9,912 bases of DNA, from NCBI GenBank assembly GCA_002687025.1, contig NYZG01000181.1, forward strand, positions 1-9,912, given 5' to 3'. Numbering within the stretch: position 1 is the stretch's first letter; every line of letters starts with the position of its first letter. The translations under genes were made by a program, and so were the position numbers. Under the pieces are notes generated by a model. That model worked only from the letters and a program-made list of their open reading frames with translations. It was not told the origin of the DNA and searched no databases. This DNA comes from Candidatus Poribacteria bacterium. Lineage in GTDB: Bacteria; Poribacteria; WGA-4E; GCA-2687025. Shown piece by piece: positions 1-5,800 of the stretch.

Positions 1-1
1 C

Positions 2-34
2 AGTGACGAGAACCCCGGCTACGAGTACATTTAG
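2..34 (+). CDS. C-terminal tail of a gene entering from the left edge (partial)
   Basis: An open frame runs from the window edge to a TAG at 32-34 and encodes SDENPGYEYI. The composition looks like a normal protein end, and a small inverted repeat begins 10 nt later, as expected behind a gene. Only ten codons are visible, so no family can be named. The frame could be open by chance. Confidence 0.3.
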   Translation, partial: SDENPGYEYI

Positions 35-44
35 CAATGAGGCG

Positions 45-60
45 CCGAAGGAACCTTCGG
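45..60 (+). terminator. Short hairpin after the left-edge gene tail
   Basis: CCGAAGG (45-51) and CCTTCGG (54-60) are a perfect 7-bp inverted repeat, forming a 6-7 bp stem with a very small loop. A short TTT follows at 65-67 but there is no real U-tract. Its position just after the TAG at 32-34 suggests a weak terminator or mRNA 3' end stabiliser. Confidence 0.35.
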
Positions 61-621
61 GTACTTTCAGTTCTGAGGCAGTACGCGGGCAAGCGCAACC
101 GCCAGGGCCCTCAGCTTCCCGTAGCCCGGGCAGATCGCCCCATTCTGTCCTGTCCGCCGTGCGCGGGGGGAGGCAGGAACGTGGGGGTCGGGCTCAGTCC
201 CCTCTTGAAACGCGGGCGACTCCCACCGATCTGCGCCATCGCGAGGGCGGCGCCCATCCGCTGACGGGCCTCCGCCGATGGCGCGTGCCTCCGATAGGTC
301 TCTCCGATAGGTCTCGAAGTGCAACTTGTGGCGCAGTGTCGGAGTGGCGGCGCGAGTACGGATCGGAATGCCAGGACGCCAGCGGAACGACTGAGCCCTA
401 GATGTTCGGCCGCCCTCCGACGCGATCTCGCCCATCGCCAGCACGCATGGTTGGGCCGGTTGCCAGAACAGCACGGCCGGCCGCCCGATGACCTGTATAC
501 TGCGGGGGTGCATCGCGGACATAGCGGCGATTCCGTCGCGGACGATTGACGCATCGGCGCGGTCCGTCGCGCTCGCCCCAGAATAGGAAGCGTCGAGCTC
601 GGATCACCGGGAGAGAGCCAC
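61..621. other. Gene-free stretch ahead of the hydrolase
   Basis: About 560 bases without a convincing gene. Open frames exist on both strands, but their products are Arg/Pro/Ser-rich with no recognisable domain, as expected from stop-poor GC-rich DNA. It holds a 13-bp tandem duplication at 289-314. An isolated TATACT at 496-501 has no -35 box at 16-18 bp. A TTGACG at 546-551 has no good -10 at the right distance. It may be decayed coding or repeat DNA, but I cannot identify its origin. Confidence 0.5.
289..314 (+). repeat. Perfect 13-bp tandem duplication
   Basis: CTCCGATAGGTCT occurs twice head to tail at 289-301 and 302-314 with no mismatch. It looks like a replication-slippage duplication in noncoding DNA. 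Confidence 0.8.
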
Positions 622-1395
622 GTGGAACTGAGAATAGCCGGGGCACAGGTGGCGGTCGGTCGCGACATCGCCGCCAACGCCGAGACGATACTCCGCGCCG
701 TCGAGTACGCGCGTGTGGAGGGAGCCGACATACTCCTGACGCCCGAGGGGTCGCTGAGCGGGTACACGCACGAGTTCGACCAGCCAGCCGCGGATGCAGC
801 GCTCGTCGAAGTCGCCGGCGCCGCGACCGAGGCGGGCATCGGCCTGGCGTTGGGCACATGCTTCGTCGAGCCTGACGACGGGAAGTGCTACAACCAGGTC
901 CGGTTCTACGCCGCCGACGGCGAGTACCTGGGCTTCCACAGCAAGACGCTACGCTGCGGCTCCATGACGAAGCCCAGCAAGGGCGAGATCAACCATTACG
1001 CGGCGAGCCCGCTCCGCACGTTCGAGGTGAAGGGCGTCACCGTGGGCGCGCTCATCTGCAACGACCTGTGGGCGAATCCCGGCTGCACTCCGATGCCCGA
1101 CCCACATCTGACCCAGCAGCTCTCGGAGATGGGCTCCCGCGTGATCTTCCACGCCATCAACGGCGGCCGTAGCGCCAGCGAGTGGTCGGACGTGGCGTGG
1201 AACTACCACGAGTCGAATCTGCGTATGCGCGCGCAGGCCGGAGGAGTGTGGGTCGTCCCAGTGGACAACTGCCACCCCACAGACCTGCGCTGTTCATGCC
1301 CGTCCGGCGTGATCGACGCCAGAGGACAGTGGGTCGTCCAGGCCCCGGTGAAGGGCGAGCAGTTCTTCGCACACACCATCGACCTGGGCGAGTGA
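622..1395 (+). CDS. Carbon-nitrogen hydrolase (nitrilase/amidase superfamily)
   Basis: A 257-residue protein with the complete Glu-Lys-Cys triad of the nitrilase superfamily. Glu42 lies in LLTPEGSLSGY, Lys108 in FHSKTLRCG, and the nucleophile Cys146 in ALICNDLW. Such cytoplasmic enzymes hydrolyse amides, carbamoyl groups or nitriles through a thioester intermediate. The length is normal for a single-domain member. The GTG start has GGGAGAG about 5 nt upstream. There are eight cysteines, with an unusual C217/C224/C226 group in the C-terminal part, which could be structural or metal-binding. It stands alone and converges on the minus-strand gene, 10 nt separating their stop codons. The substrate cannot be predicted; family assignment is firm. 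Confidence 0.92.
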   Translation: MELRIAGAQVAVGRDIAANAETILRAVEYARVEGADILLTPEGSLSGYTHEFDQPAADAALVEVAGAATEAGIGLALGTCFVEPDDGKCYNQVRFYAADGEYLGFHSKTLRCGSMTKPSKGEINHYAASPLRTFEVKGVTVGALICNDLWANPGCTPMPDPHLTQQLSEMGSRVIFHAINGGRSASEWSDVAWNYHESNLRMRAQAGGVWVVPVDNCHPTDLRCSCPSGVIDARGQWVVQAPVKGEQFFAHTIDLGE

Positions 1396-1405
1396 TCAAG
1401 GCGGC

Positions 1406-2038
1406 CTAGCTCTCCTCAGCGCGCGCTCGGGCGTGTTGCTCCGCGAGTTGGGTTTGCTCGCGGCCGAGGTCGCGAAGCTGGTCGGCGAGGCTTTTCACCT
1501 CGTCGGCCGACAGGTCGTTGCGGTGCAGCCGCTCCGCGAGCACCTGCATCTGCCCACCAAGCTCGGAGAGCTGGCTTTCTACGTCGTCGAAATCGACGGT
1601 GTCCGCGCGCCCGTCCGCCTCGCCATCGTACTCGTTCGCCATGTCCTCAGGCATCACGTCTCGGAGGAGCTTGCCCACCGCCTCGGTGGTAACTGCGGCC
1701 ATGAAATTGGGCGCGAAGCTGAAGCTGCGCGCGCTCCGGTCGGCGCGACCCCCTTCCATCTCCGGCTCGATGTACCCGGCCACTTGCGCGCACGCGGCGC
1801 GCAGTTCGGGCCAGGACGCGTCGTCGGCCAGCGCGACGAAGAACCCATCGCCGGCTATCTCCAGCTCCACCAGGCGAGACAGGGCCGCGTTGTACTGTTG
1901 CGCCGCGTGCGCCTCGCCTCCCCCTTCGACGTCCGTCAGCTCGGAGTGTTCCGCCAGATCGGCGATCGTCTCCAGCAGACCGTGGATGCGCCGCAGTTCC
2001 GCGCGCGCCCTTCGACTTACCAAAGCCATCTCATCCAT
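1406..2038 (-). CDS. Unknown soluble, coiled-coil-rich protein coupled to a sigma factor
   Basis: A 210-residue acidic, Ala/Glu-rich protein that I do not recognise. It has no signal peptide or transmembrane segment. The N-terminal part (about 1-90) looks helical. The last 60 residues (from about 150) have Leu/Gln/Glu heptad-like spacing typical of a coiled coil. The first ATG (2038) overlaps the end of the sigma factor by 8 nt. A second in-frame ATG at 2029 (MALVSRR) is 9 nt after GGAAGG and has the better spacing, so the protein may be 207 residues. The overlap implies translational coupling and equal expression with the sigma factor. A role as a cytoplasmic regulator or anti-sigma factor is possible, but only from context: no known anti-sigma motif such as a HxxxCxxC zinc motif is visible. 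Confidence 0.75.
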   Translation of the reverse strand: MDEMALVSRRARAELRRIHGLLETIADLAEHSELTDVEGGGEAHAAQQYNAALSRLVELEIAGDGFFVALADDASWPELRAACAQVAGYIEPEMEGGRADRSARSFSFAPNFMAAVTTEAVGKLLRDVMPEDMANEYDGEADGRADTVDFDDVESQLSELGGQMQVLAERLHRNDLSADEVKSLADQLRDLGREQTQLAEQHARARAEES

Positions 2039-2600
2039 CCTTCCATGTCGCTAGCTGCGTACGCAGCTTCTGTTTGCCGACGCGCAGCCGCCACTTGACC
2101 GTCGTGAGCGGGATGTCCAGGAACGCCGCGATCCGCTGCTGAGGCATCTCGCTCCAGTAGTGCAGCCGTAGCGGCGTCTGAAGCTCGTCGGGAAGCGAAT
2201 CCATCGCCTTCATCAGCGCGCGATACCCCTCGGCTCTGACGACCTCGGCGCCGACCGGCCGAGCAACCGAATGATCGACAAGCATCGGTTCCATGTCGTC
2301 GCGCGGCGTCACGCGCTTTTCGCCGCGTAGGGTGCGTGTCGCGCGCCTCCGCGTGATCGCGTGCAGCCACGCCGCGAAGCGCGACGCATTGCGGAGCGAT
2401 TCCAGCGAGCGGTACGCCAGAAGGAGCGAGTCCTGCGCGATGTCCTCCGCAGCGGAGTTACGTCCCACGTACCGTTCCGCAAGCGCGACGATGGCCGGGC
2501 GATAGCGACGGGCAAGTTCGCCGAACGCGTCCGTCACGCCCACGACGGCGAGGCGTACGAGGTCCTCGTCGCTATGCTCGGACCAACTGTCGTTGCTCAC
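2031..2600 (-). CDS. RNA polymerase sigma-70 family factor, ECF type
   Basis: A 189-residue sigma factor with the two domains of ECF-like sigmas. Region 2 spans residues 24-90 and includes AERYVGRNSAAEDIAQDSLL followed by the basic ITRRRATRTLRG stretch. Region 4 spans about 128-183: MDSLPDELQTPLRLHYW, then the helix-turn-helix with IAAFLDIPLTTVKWRLRVGKQKL. It binds core RNA polymerase and redirects it to a set of promoters. I chose the GTG at 2600 because GGGAG ends 7 nt upstream and the protein then has normal ECF length. Longer in-frame extension to 2834 is Arg/Pro-rich and unlike a sigma N-terminus. The next gene overlaps by 8 nt, forming a two-gene unit. The target promoters are unknown. 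Confidence 0.9.
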   Translation of the reverse strand: MSNDSWSEHSDEDLVRLAVVGVTDAFGELARRYRPAIVALAERYVGRNSAAEDIAQDSLLLAYRSLESLRNASRFAAWLHAITRRRATRTLRGEKRVTPRDDMEPMLVDHSVARPVGAEVVRAEGYRALMKAMDSLPDELQTPLRLHYWSEMPQQRIAAFLDIPLTTVKWRLRVGKQKLRTQLATWKDG

Positions 2601-2888
2601 AGGTCGTCTCCCGCGCCTCATGTTGCTAGAGTCGTCCCCATGAGAAAGGAGAGCGGATTCTTGAGGGCTACCCGCAGGCGGCGCACGACATTGGCGAGCC
2701 CACGCGCGCCGTGACGCTGTCGAGTCCCTCCAAGAGGAGGGCGCCCTATCCCCGCCATGTCCGGTCTGGTACCAGCCTGGGACGGGCCTCTCGGGGTCTA
2801 CTCGGCCCCGTCGCCCGACGGCTCCCGTGCGCATCGTCGCGCGGCGCGTGAGTTGGTTGCATAGCGGCCGGACATGGCTGCTCGGACC

Positions 2889-2917
2889 TTGACGCGGCTT
2901 GAAGCCAGCGCTAGATT
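2889..2917 (+). promoter_or_regulatory. Predicted sigma-70-type promoter for the 3197 oxidoreductase
   Basis: TTGACG (2889-2894, five of six consensus bases) is followed after exactly 17 bp by TAGATT (2912-2917, four of six). Transcription would start near 2924, giving a long leader that contains both tandem repeat copies before the ATG at 3197. This is the best-matching promoter in the window. It is predicted by eye only. Confidence 0.5.
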
Positions 2918-2939
2918 GGCAAGTGCAGGAGCCGGGGGC

Positions 2940-2985
2940 CCATTGCTAAAGGGTCTGAAACTTTCCGAGTATGAAAAGGATGCCC
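2940..2985 (+). repeat. Tandem leader repeat, copy 1
   Basis: A 46-bp unit beginning CCATTGCTAAAGG and ending GAGTATGAAAAGGATGCCC. It matches copy 2 at 44 of 46 positions, with G/C differences at 2953 and 2957. The start-to-start period is 56 bp. It lies in the predicted transcribed leader of the oxidoreductase gene. No protein is encoded convincingly. Confidence 0.85.
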
Positions 2986-2995
2986 TCCGGGGGAG

Positions 2996-3041
2996 CCATT
3001 GCTAAAGGCTCTCAAACTTTCCGAGTATGAAAAGGATGCCC
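2996..3041 (+). repeat. Tandem leader repeat, copy 2
   Basis: The second copy of the 46-bp unit, separated from copy 1 by a 10-bp G-rich spacer. The invariant 3' half (CTTTCCGAGTATGAAAAGG) and 5' end (CATTGCTAAA) flank the two variable bases. It could be a duplicated regulator-binding site, a duplicated small RNA motif, or two copies of a dispersed genomic repeat. The 10-mer CATTGCTAAA also occurs inverted at 30-39. Confidence 0.85.
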
Positions 3042-3196
3042 ATCTCCTGCATCCTGCCCGACGCTACGCGAGGACCACGCACTCAGTGACGCAGCGCGTC
3101 CGCGGCGAGACGCATCCCCATCGCGCGTCGTCCACGGGCAGACGGCCGGCAGACATCACTGCGCCGGTGGCGCCGCGCAAGCAATAGGACCGTACC

Positions 3197-4192
3197 ATGA
3201 GCGTATACCGCGTCGGGATCGTCGGTCTCGGGCTGGGGAAGCAACGCGCGGGCGGGTACCTGCGGAACCCCGACGCGCGGATAGTCGCCGCCTGCGACAC
3301 GGACGCCGATCGACTCCGCGCGTTCGTCGCCGAGCACGACGACGTGCGCCCGTACGCCGACTACGAGGAGATGCTGGACGCCGAAGACCTGGACGTCGTG
3401 AACGTCTCGACGCCGGACTGGATGCACCTCGACCACGCGACGATGGCCCTGCGCCGCGGGCGTCACGTGCTACTCGAGAAGCCGATGGTCCGATCCCTCG
3501 GCGAGGTGGACGCGCTGATACGGGCCGTCGAGGAGAGCGGTCGCACGCTCATGGTCGGGCAGAACTACCGGCGCATCCCCATGTCGGTCCTGGCGAAGCG
3601 CCTCCTCGCCGAAGACGCGCTGGGCGACCTGTTCTACGCTGCCTCCGAGACGTTCCAGCACAAACGCCGACAGTTCGCGCGATCACCGTGGTACGCGAGC
3701 GCGGAACACCCGCGAGCGGCGCTCCTCGGCACGGGCATCCACGCTGTCGATCTCCTACGCTGGCTCATCGGTGAGGTCGAGGAAGCGTCGGCGTACGGCA
3801 ATCACATCGCCTATCCCGAGTTCCCGGGCGACGACTTCACGATGGTCCAGTACCGGTTCGCGAACGGCGTCATCGGCCGTGTCGGCGTCGGTTATGGCAC
3901 GGTGCTGCCGCGCGGCGAGGGAGGCATGACGCTCCAGCTCTACGGCTCCAAGGGAAGCTTGTCGAACGAACGCTACTACATCGGCGAGCCGGGCGCTGGC
4001 GAGTGGGTCCACGAGGAGGCGCCGCCGATGAAGAATGCCTTCTGGCAGGAGGTGGACTACTTCATCGAATGCCTGGACGCCGGAGACACGCCGGCAGTCG
4101 ATGTGCGTGAGGGAGCGCGCAACGTCGCCGCGTGTCTTGCTGGCGTGGAGGCGGCGGCGACGGGCAGGCCCGTCACGCCGAAGCGTTACTGA
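3197..4192 (+). CDS. Gfo/Idh/MocA family oxidoreductase with canonical EKP motif
   Basis: A 331-residue NAD(P)-dependent oxidoreductase of usual family length. The N-terminal Rossmann fold opens with YRVGIVGLGLGKQRAGG (GxGxxG-type glycines 10, 12 and 14), with Asp34 after the second strand suggesting NAD(H) preference. The family motif is intact as LLEKPMV (Glu94-Lys95-Pro96), Lys95 being the expected catalytic lysine. The C-terminal half has the active-site GTGIHAVDLLRW (His182, Asp185). Members oxidise or reduce sugars, inositols or sugar derivatives in the cytoplasm. AGGA lies 7 nt before the ATG. The gene is preceded by a promoter-like site and tandem repeats, and a DUF5990-like gene follows 64 nt downstream. 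The substrate is unknown. Confidence 0.93.
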   Translation: MSVYRVGIVGLGLGKQRAGGYLRNPDARIVAACDTDADRLRAFVAEHDDVRPYADYEEMLDAEDLDVVNVSTPDWMHLDHATMALRRGRHVLLEKPMVRSLGEVDALIRAVEESGRTLMVGQNYRRIPMSVLAKRLLAEDALGDLFYAASETFQHKRRQFARSPWYASAEHPRAALLGTGIHAVDLLRWLIGEVEEASAYGNHIAYPEFPGDDFTMVQYRFANGVIGRVGVGYGTVLPRGEGGMTLQLYGSKGSLSNERYYIGEPGAGEWVHEEAPPMKNAFWQEVDYFIECLDAGDTPAVDVREGARNVAACLAGVEAAATGRPVTPKRY

Positions 4193-4256
4193 GCGTACGG
4201 GCGCGCACGTCAATGCGGGGGATGCCGTGGGCAAGTCTGATGAGAAGGTCGTGCGA

Positions 4257-4706
4257 ATGCGGATCGTGTGCCTGGGTCCACCGGGTCCGGTGGAACACGA
4301 CGCGGAGTTCGGCGTCCAGGACAAGAAGCGCACGATCGCGGAGCGCCCGCTGGATGCGAACGGCGATGTCTTCTACGACATCGAGGCGCGGGCCCGGTGG
4401 CACGAGCAGAAGGAGCGGCCCAACTTCCTCGGGCCGTGGCCCAACGGCCCGGTAGAAGAGCGCTTCCTCTACCTCGCGTGGAGCCCGCTGGATCCGCACG
4501 CCTCCGGCGGCCGACGTATGAAGATCCACCTGAAGTCGATCACGTGGGAGCAAATCGAGGAAGCAGACGCGCGGGAACACGCCCTGGTCGCACGCGTGAA
4601 CGGTCGTGACTCTGAGGGAGGTCTCGCTTGCGCGTCCGTGCCGCTTCTGGACGATGGCTGGGTTGTCACTCCAATCGGCGACTTCGACCCGATCGAGCCC
4701 GCGTAG
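4257..4706 (+). CDS. DUF5990-like protein of unknown function
   Basis: A 149-residue protein starting MRIVCLGPPGP. It resembles the DUF5990 family by its N-terminal strand MRIVC, the central GPWPNGPVEERFLYLAWSP segment (about 66-84), and the LVARVNGRDSEGGLACASV segment near the C-terminus. The family has no established function and appears cytoplasmic; there is no signal peptide or membrane span. I chose the ATG at 4257 because AGAAGG ends 8 nt upstream and the family similarity begins there. The frame stays open upstream only as a shadow of the preceding gene. GTG at 4227 is an alternative. It may share a transcript with the oxidoreductase 64 nt upstream. Confidence 0.8.
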   Translation: MRIVCLGPPGPVEHDAEFGVQDKKRTIAERPLDANGDVFYDIEARARWHEQKERPNFLGPWPNGPVEERFLYLAWSPLDPHASGGRRMKIHLKSITWEQIEEADAREHALVARVNGRDSEGGLACASVPLLDDGWVVTPIGDFDPIEPA

Positions 4707-4727
4707 CCACACGCCGCTTGGCGATGC

Positions 4728-4756
4728 TTGTTCGCTGGGCCGGGAGACGCTATCTT
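4728..4756 (+). promoter_or_regulatory. Possible promoter of the 4804-7959 operon
   Basis: TTGTTC (4728-4733) and TATCTT (4751-4756) are separated by 17 bp. The match is moderate: three of six bases at -35 and four of six at -10. It is well placed, 48 nt before the ATG at 4804, in the only gap ahead of a tightly packed three-gene unit. The -10 overlaps the right arm of the hairpin at 4738-4763. Confidence 0.35.
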
Positions 4757-4763
4757 CCCGGCC
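4738..4763 (+). terminator. 8-bp stem hairpin between the DUF5990-like gene and the operon
   Basis: GGCCGGGA (4738-4745) and TCCCGGCC (4756-4763) are perfect inverted arms around a 10-nt loop. No T-run follows, so an intrinsic terminator is uncertain. Because it overlaps the predicted -35/-10 spacer and -10, it could instead be an operator-like palindrome controlling the downstream operon. Confidence 0.4.
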
Positions 4764-4803
4764 TAGCCGCGCGGTGGCGCGGAGCAGGAGGACGTCAGGT
4801 CTG

Positions 4804-5799
4804 ATGGACAGAGCGCGCGTCTGCATCGTCGGGACCGGGTGGACCGCAACGAACCACTTCGCCGGGTATTCCGCCATCCCGGACAAGGCGCATGTCGTGG
4901 CAATCGTCGCGCGATCCGACGCGTCCGCGGCGAAGGCCGCCGAGTGGGGCGTGCCGCGCATCCATCGAGACTACGACGACGCTTTGAAGGACGGCGACAT
5001 CCAGGCGATGGACCTGTGCGTGCCCCACGCCCTCCACGCCGGCATGGCCGAGGCGGCGCTCGAATCCGGCCGCCACGTGATGACTGAGACACCAACCTGC
5101 ATCACCCTGGAAGAGTGCCGACGGCTGCGCGTCGCGTTGCGGCTGTATCCCGATCTCGTCGCGGCTACGGGGCACATCGTCCGCGTGTGGCGCACGTACC
5201 GGCACGCAAAGCAGATCGCGGAGAGCGGCGGCCTCGGGCACATCTTCCACGCCACCTCCGACTACACGCACAAGGCCCCCGAAGGCGAATACCCAAGCCG
5301 AGACACGTGGGGATGGAACCCACTGATGACCGGCCGCCTGAGCATCGGCTACCACAGCGTCGACCTGCTGCGCTGGATCGTGGGCGATGTGGACGAGGTA
5401 TGGGCCGACTACAACGACGAGGCCAAGGTCGCCGTGCTGAGATTCAAGACCGGCGCCCTCGGGCACGTGCTGACGAGTAGCGCCGTCGCCCATCCGTACA
5501 TCCTTTCCTTACAGGTGCGCGGACTCGAGGGGAGCCTATTCTGCACGTGGCAGGAGGACGTCCTGCGCGGCCAGTACCACCGGAGCATCGAGTGGGATCC
5601 GTCCGAATTGGAACGCCAGCCCATGCACGGACGCGGCTCCACGGAGTGGAAAGACGAGATGGAAGCGTTCGTCGACGCCATTCGCGAGGGATCGGAGACG
5701 CCAAGCCCGATGCTCGACGGCATTGAGACGGTCGAGACGTGCATCGCCATCGACCACGCCATGACGGTGCGGTCCGCCGTGCGCGTGAGGAGTCTCTAG
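4804..5799 (+). CDS. Gfo/Idh/MocA-like oxidoreductase with ETP in place of EKP
   Basis: A 331-residue member of the Gfo/Idh/MocA family and first gene of a three-gene unit. The Rossmann start is RVCIVGTGWTATNH, with glycines 10 and 12. At the site of the family EKP motif it has HVMTETPTCI, Glu95-Thr96-Pro97, so the usual catalytic lysine is replaced by threonine. The second active-site element remains: IGYHSVDLLRWIVG (His184, Asp187). It may bind NAD(P) and a sugar-like ligand, but dehydrogenase chemistry by the usual lysine mechanism is doubtful. The ATG at 4804 follows a full AGGAGG at 4786-4791, 12 nt away, which is long; no better in-frame start exists. The next gene starts 1 nt after its stop. 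Confidence 0.9.
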   Translation: MDRARVCIVGTGWTATNHFAGYSAIPDKAHVVAIVARSDASAAKAAEWGVPRIHRDYDDALKDGDIQAMDLCVPHALHAGMAEAALESGRHVMTETPTCITLEECRRLRVALRLYPDLVAATGHIVRVWRTYRHAKQIAESGGLGHIFHATSDYTHKAPEGEYPSRDTWGWNPLMTGRLSIGYHSVDLLRWIVGDVDEVWADYNDEAKVAVLRFKTGALGHVLTSSAVAHPYILSLQVRGLEGSLFCTWQEDVLRGQYHRSIEWDPSELERQPMHGRGSTEWKDEMEAFVDAIREGSETPSPMLDGIETVETCIAIDHAMTVRSAVRVRSL

Positions 5800-5800
5800 G

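Larger units (their letters stand above)
2601..3196. other. Divergent intergenic region with promoter and repeats
   Basis: This 596-base gap separates the minus-strand sigma operon from the plus-strand oxidoreductase. It should hold the sigma promoter, which I could not identify, and the promoter and roughly 270-nt leader of the oxidoreductase, including the tandem repeat at 2940-3041. A possible 24-codon frame starting at 2640 on the plus strand is Arg-rich and has no support. No gene is called. Confidence 0.6.

Noticed and set aside
496..501. TATACT as a -10 box for the hydrolase
   Set aside because: No -35-like hexamer lies 16-18 bp upstream; TTGCCA at 460-465 is 30 bp away. I do not call it a promoter.
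111..857. Long minus-strand open frame of 248 codons
   Set aside because: It runs antisense into the well-supported hydrolase gene. Its product is Ser/Ala/Pro/Arg-rich with no domain, typical of a shadow frame in GC-rich DNA.
1433..2098. Plus-strand open frame of 221 codons opposite the coiled-coil gene
   Set aside because: The minus-strand frame has normal composition, overlaps the sigma factor in an operon-like way and has a ribosome binding site. The plus frame has an Arg/Leu/Val-rich shadow composition.
2601..2834. N-terminal extension of the sigma factor to an ATG at 2834
   Set aside because: The extra 78 residues are Arg/Pro/Ser-rich and do not resemble any sigma region. GTG at 2600 has a good ribosome binding site and gives normal length.
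2940..3041. CRISPR array
   Set aside because: There are only two units with a 10-bp spacer, which is far too short, and no cas genes are nearby.
2999..3187. Small plus-strand open frame through the second leader repeat
   Set aside because: Its product is basic and His/Arg/Thr-rich, it has no ribosome binding site, and copy 1 does not support the same frame as a conserved peptide.
4035..4256. Upstream extension of the DUF5990-like frame
   Set aside because: It overlaps the end of the oxidoreductase gene, is Arg-rich, and family similarity begins only at the ATG at 4257, which has AGAAGG upstream.
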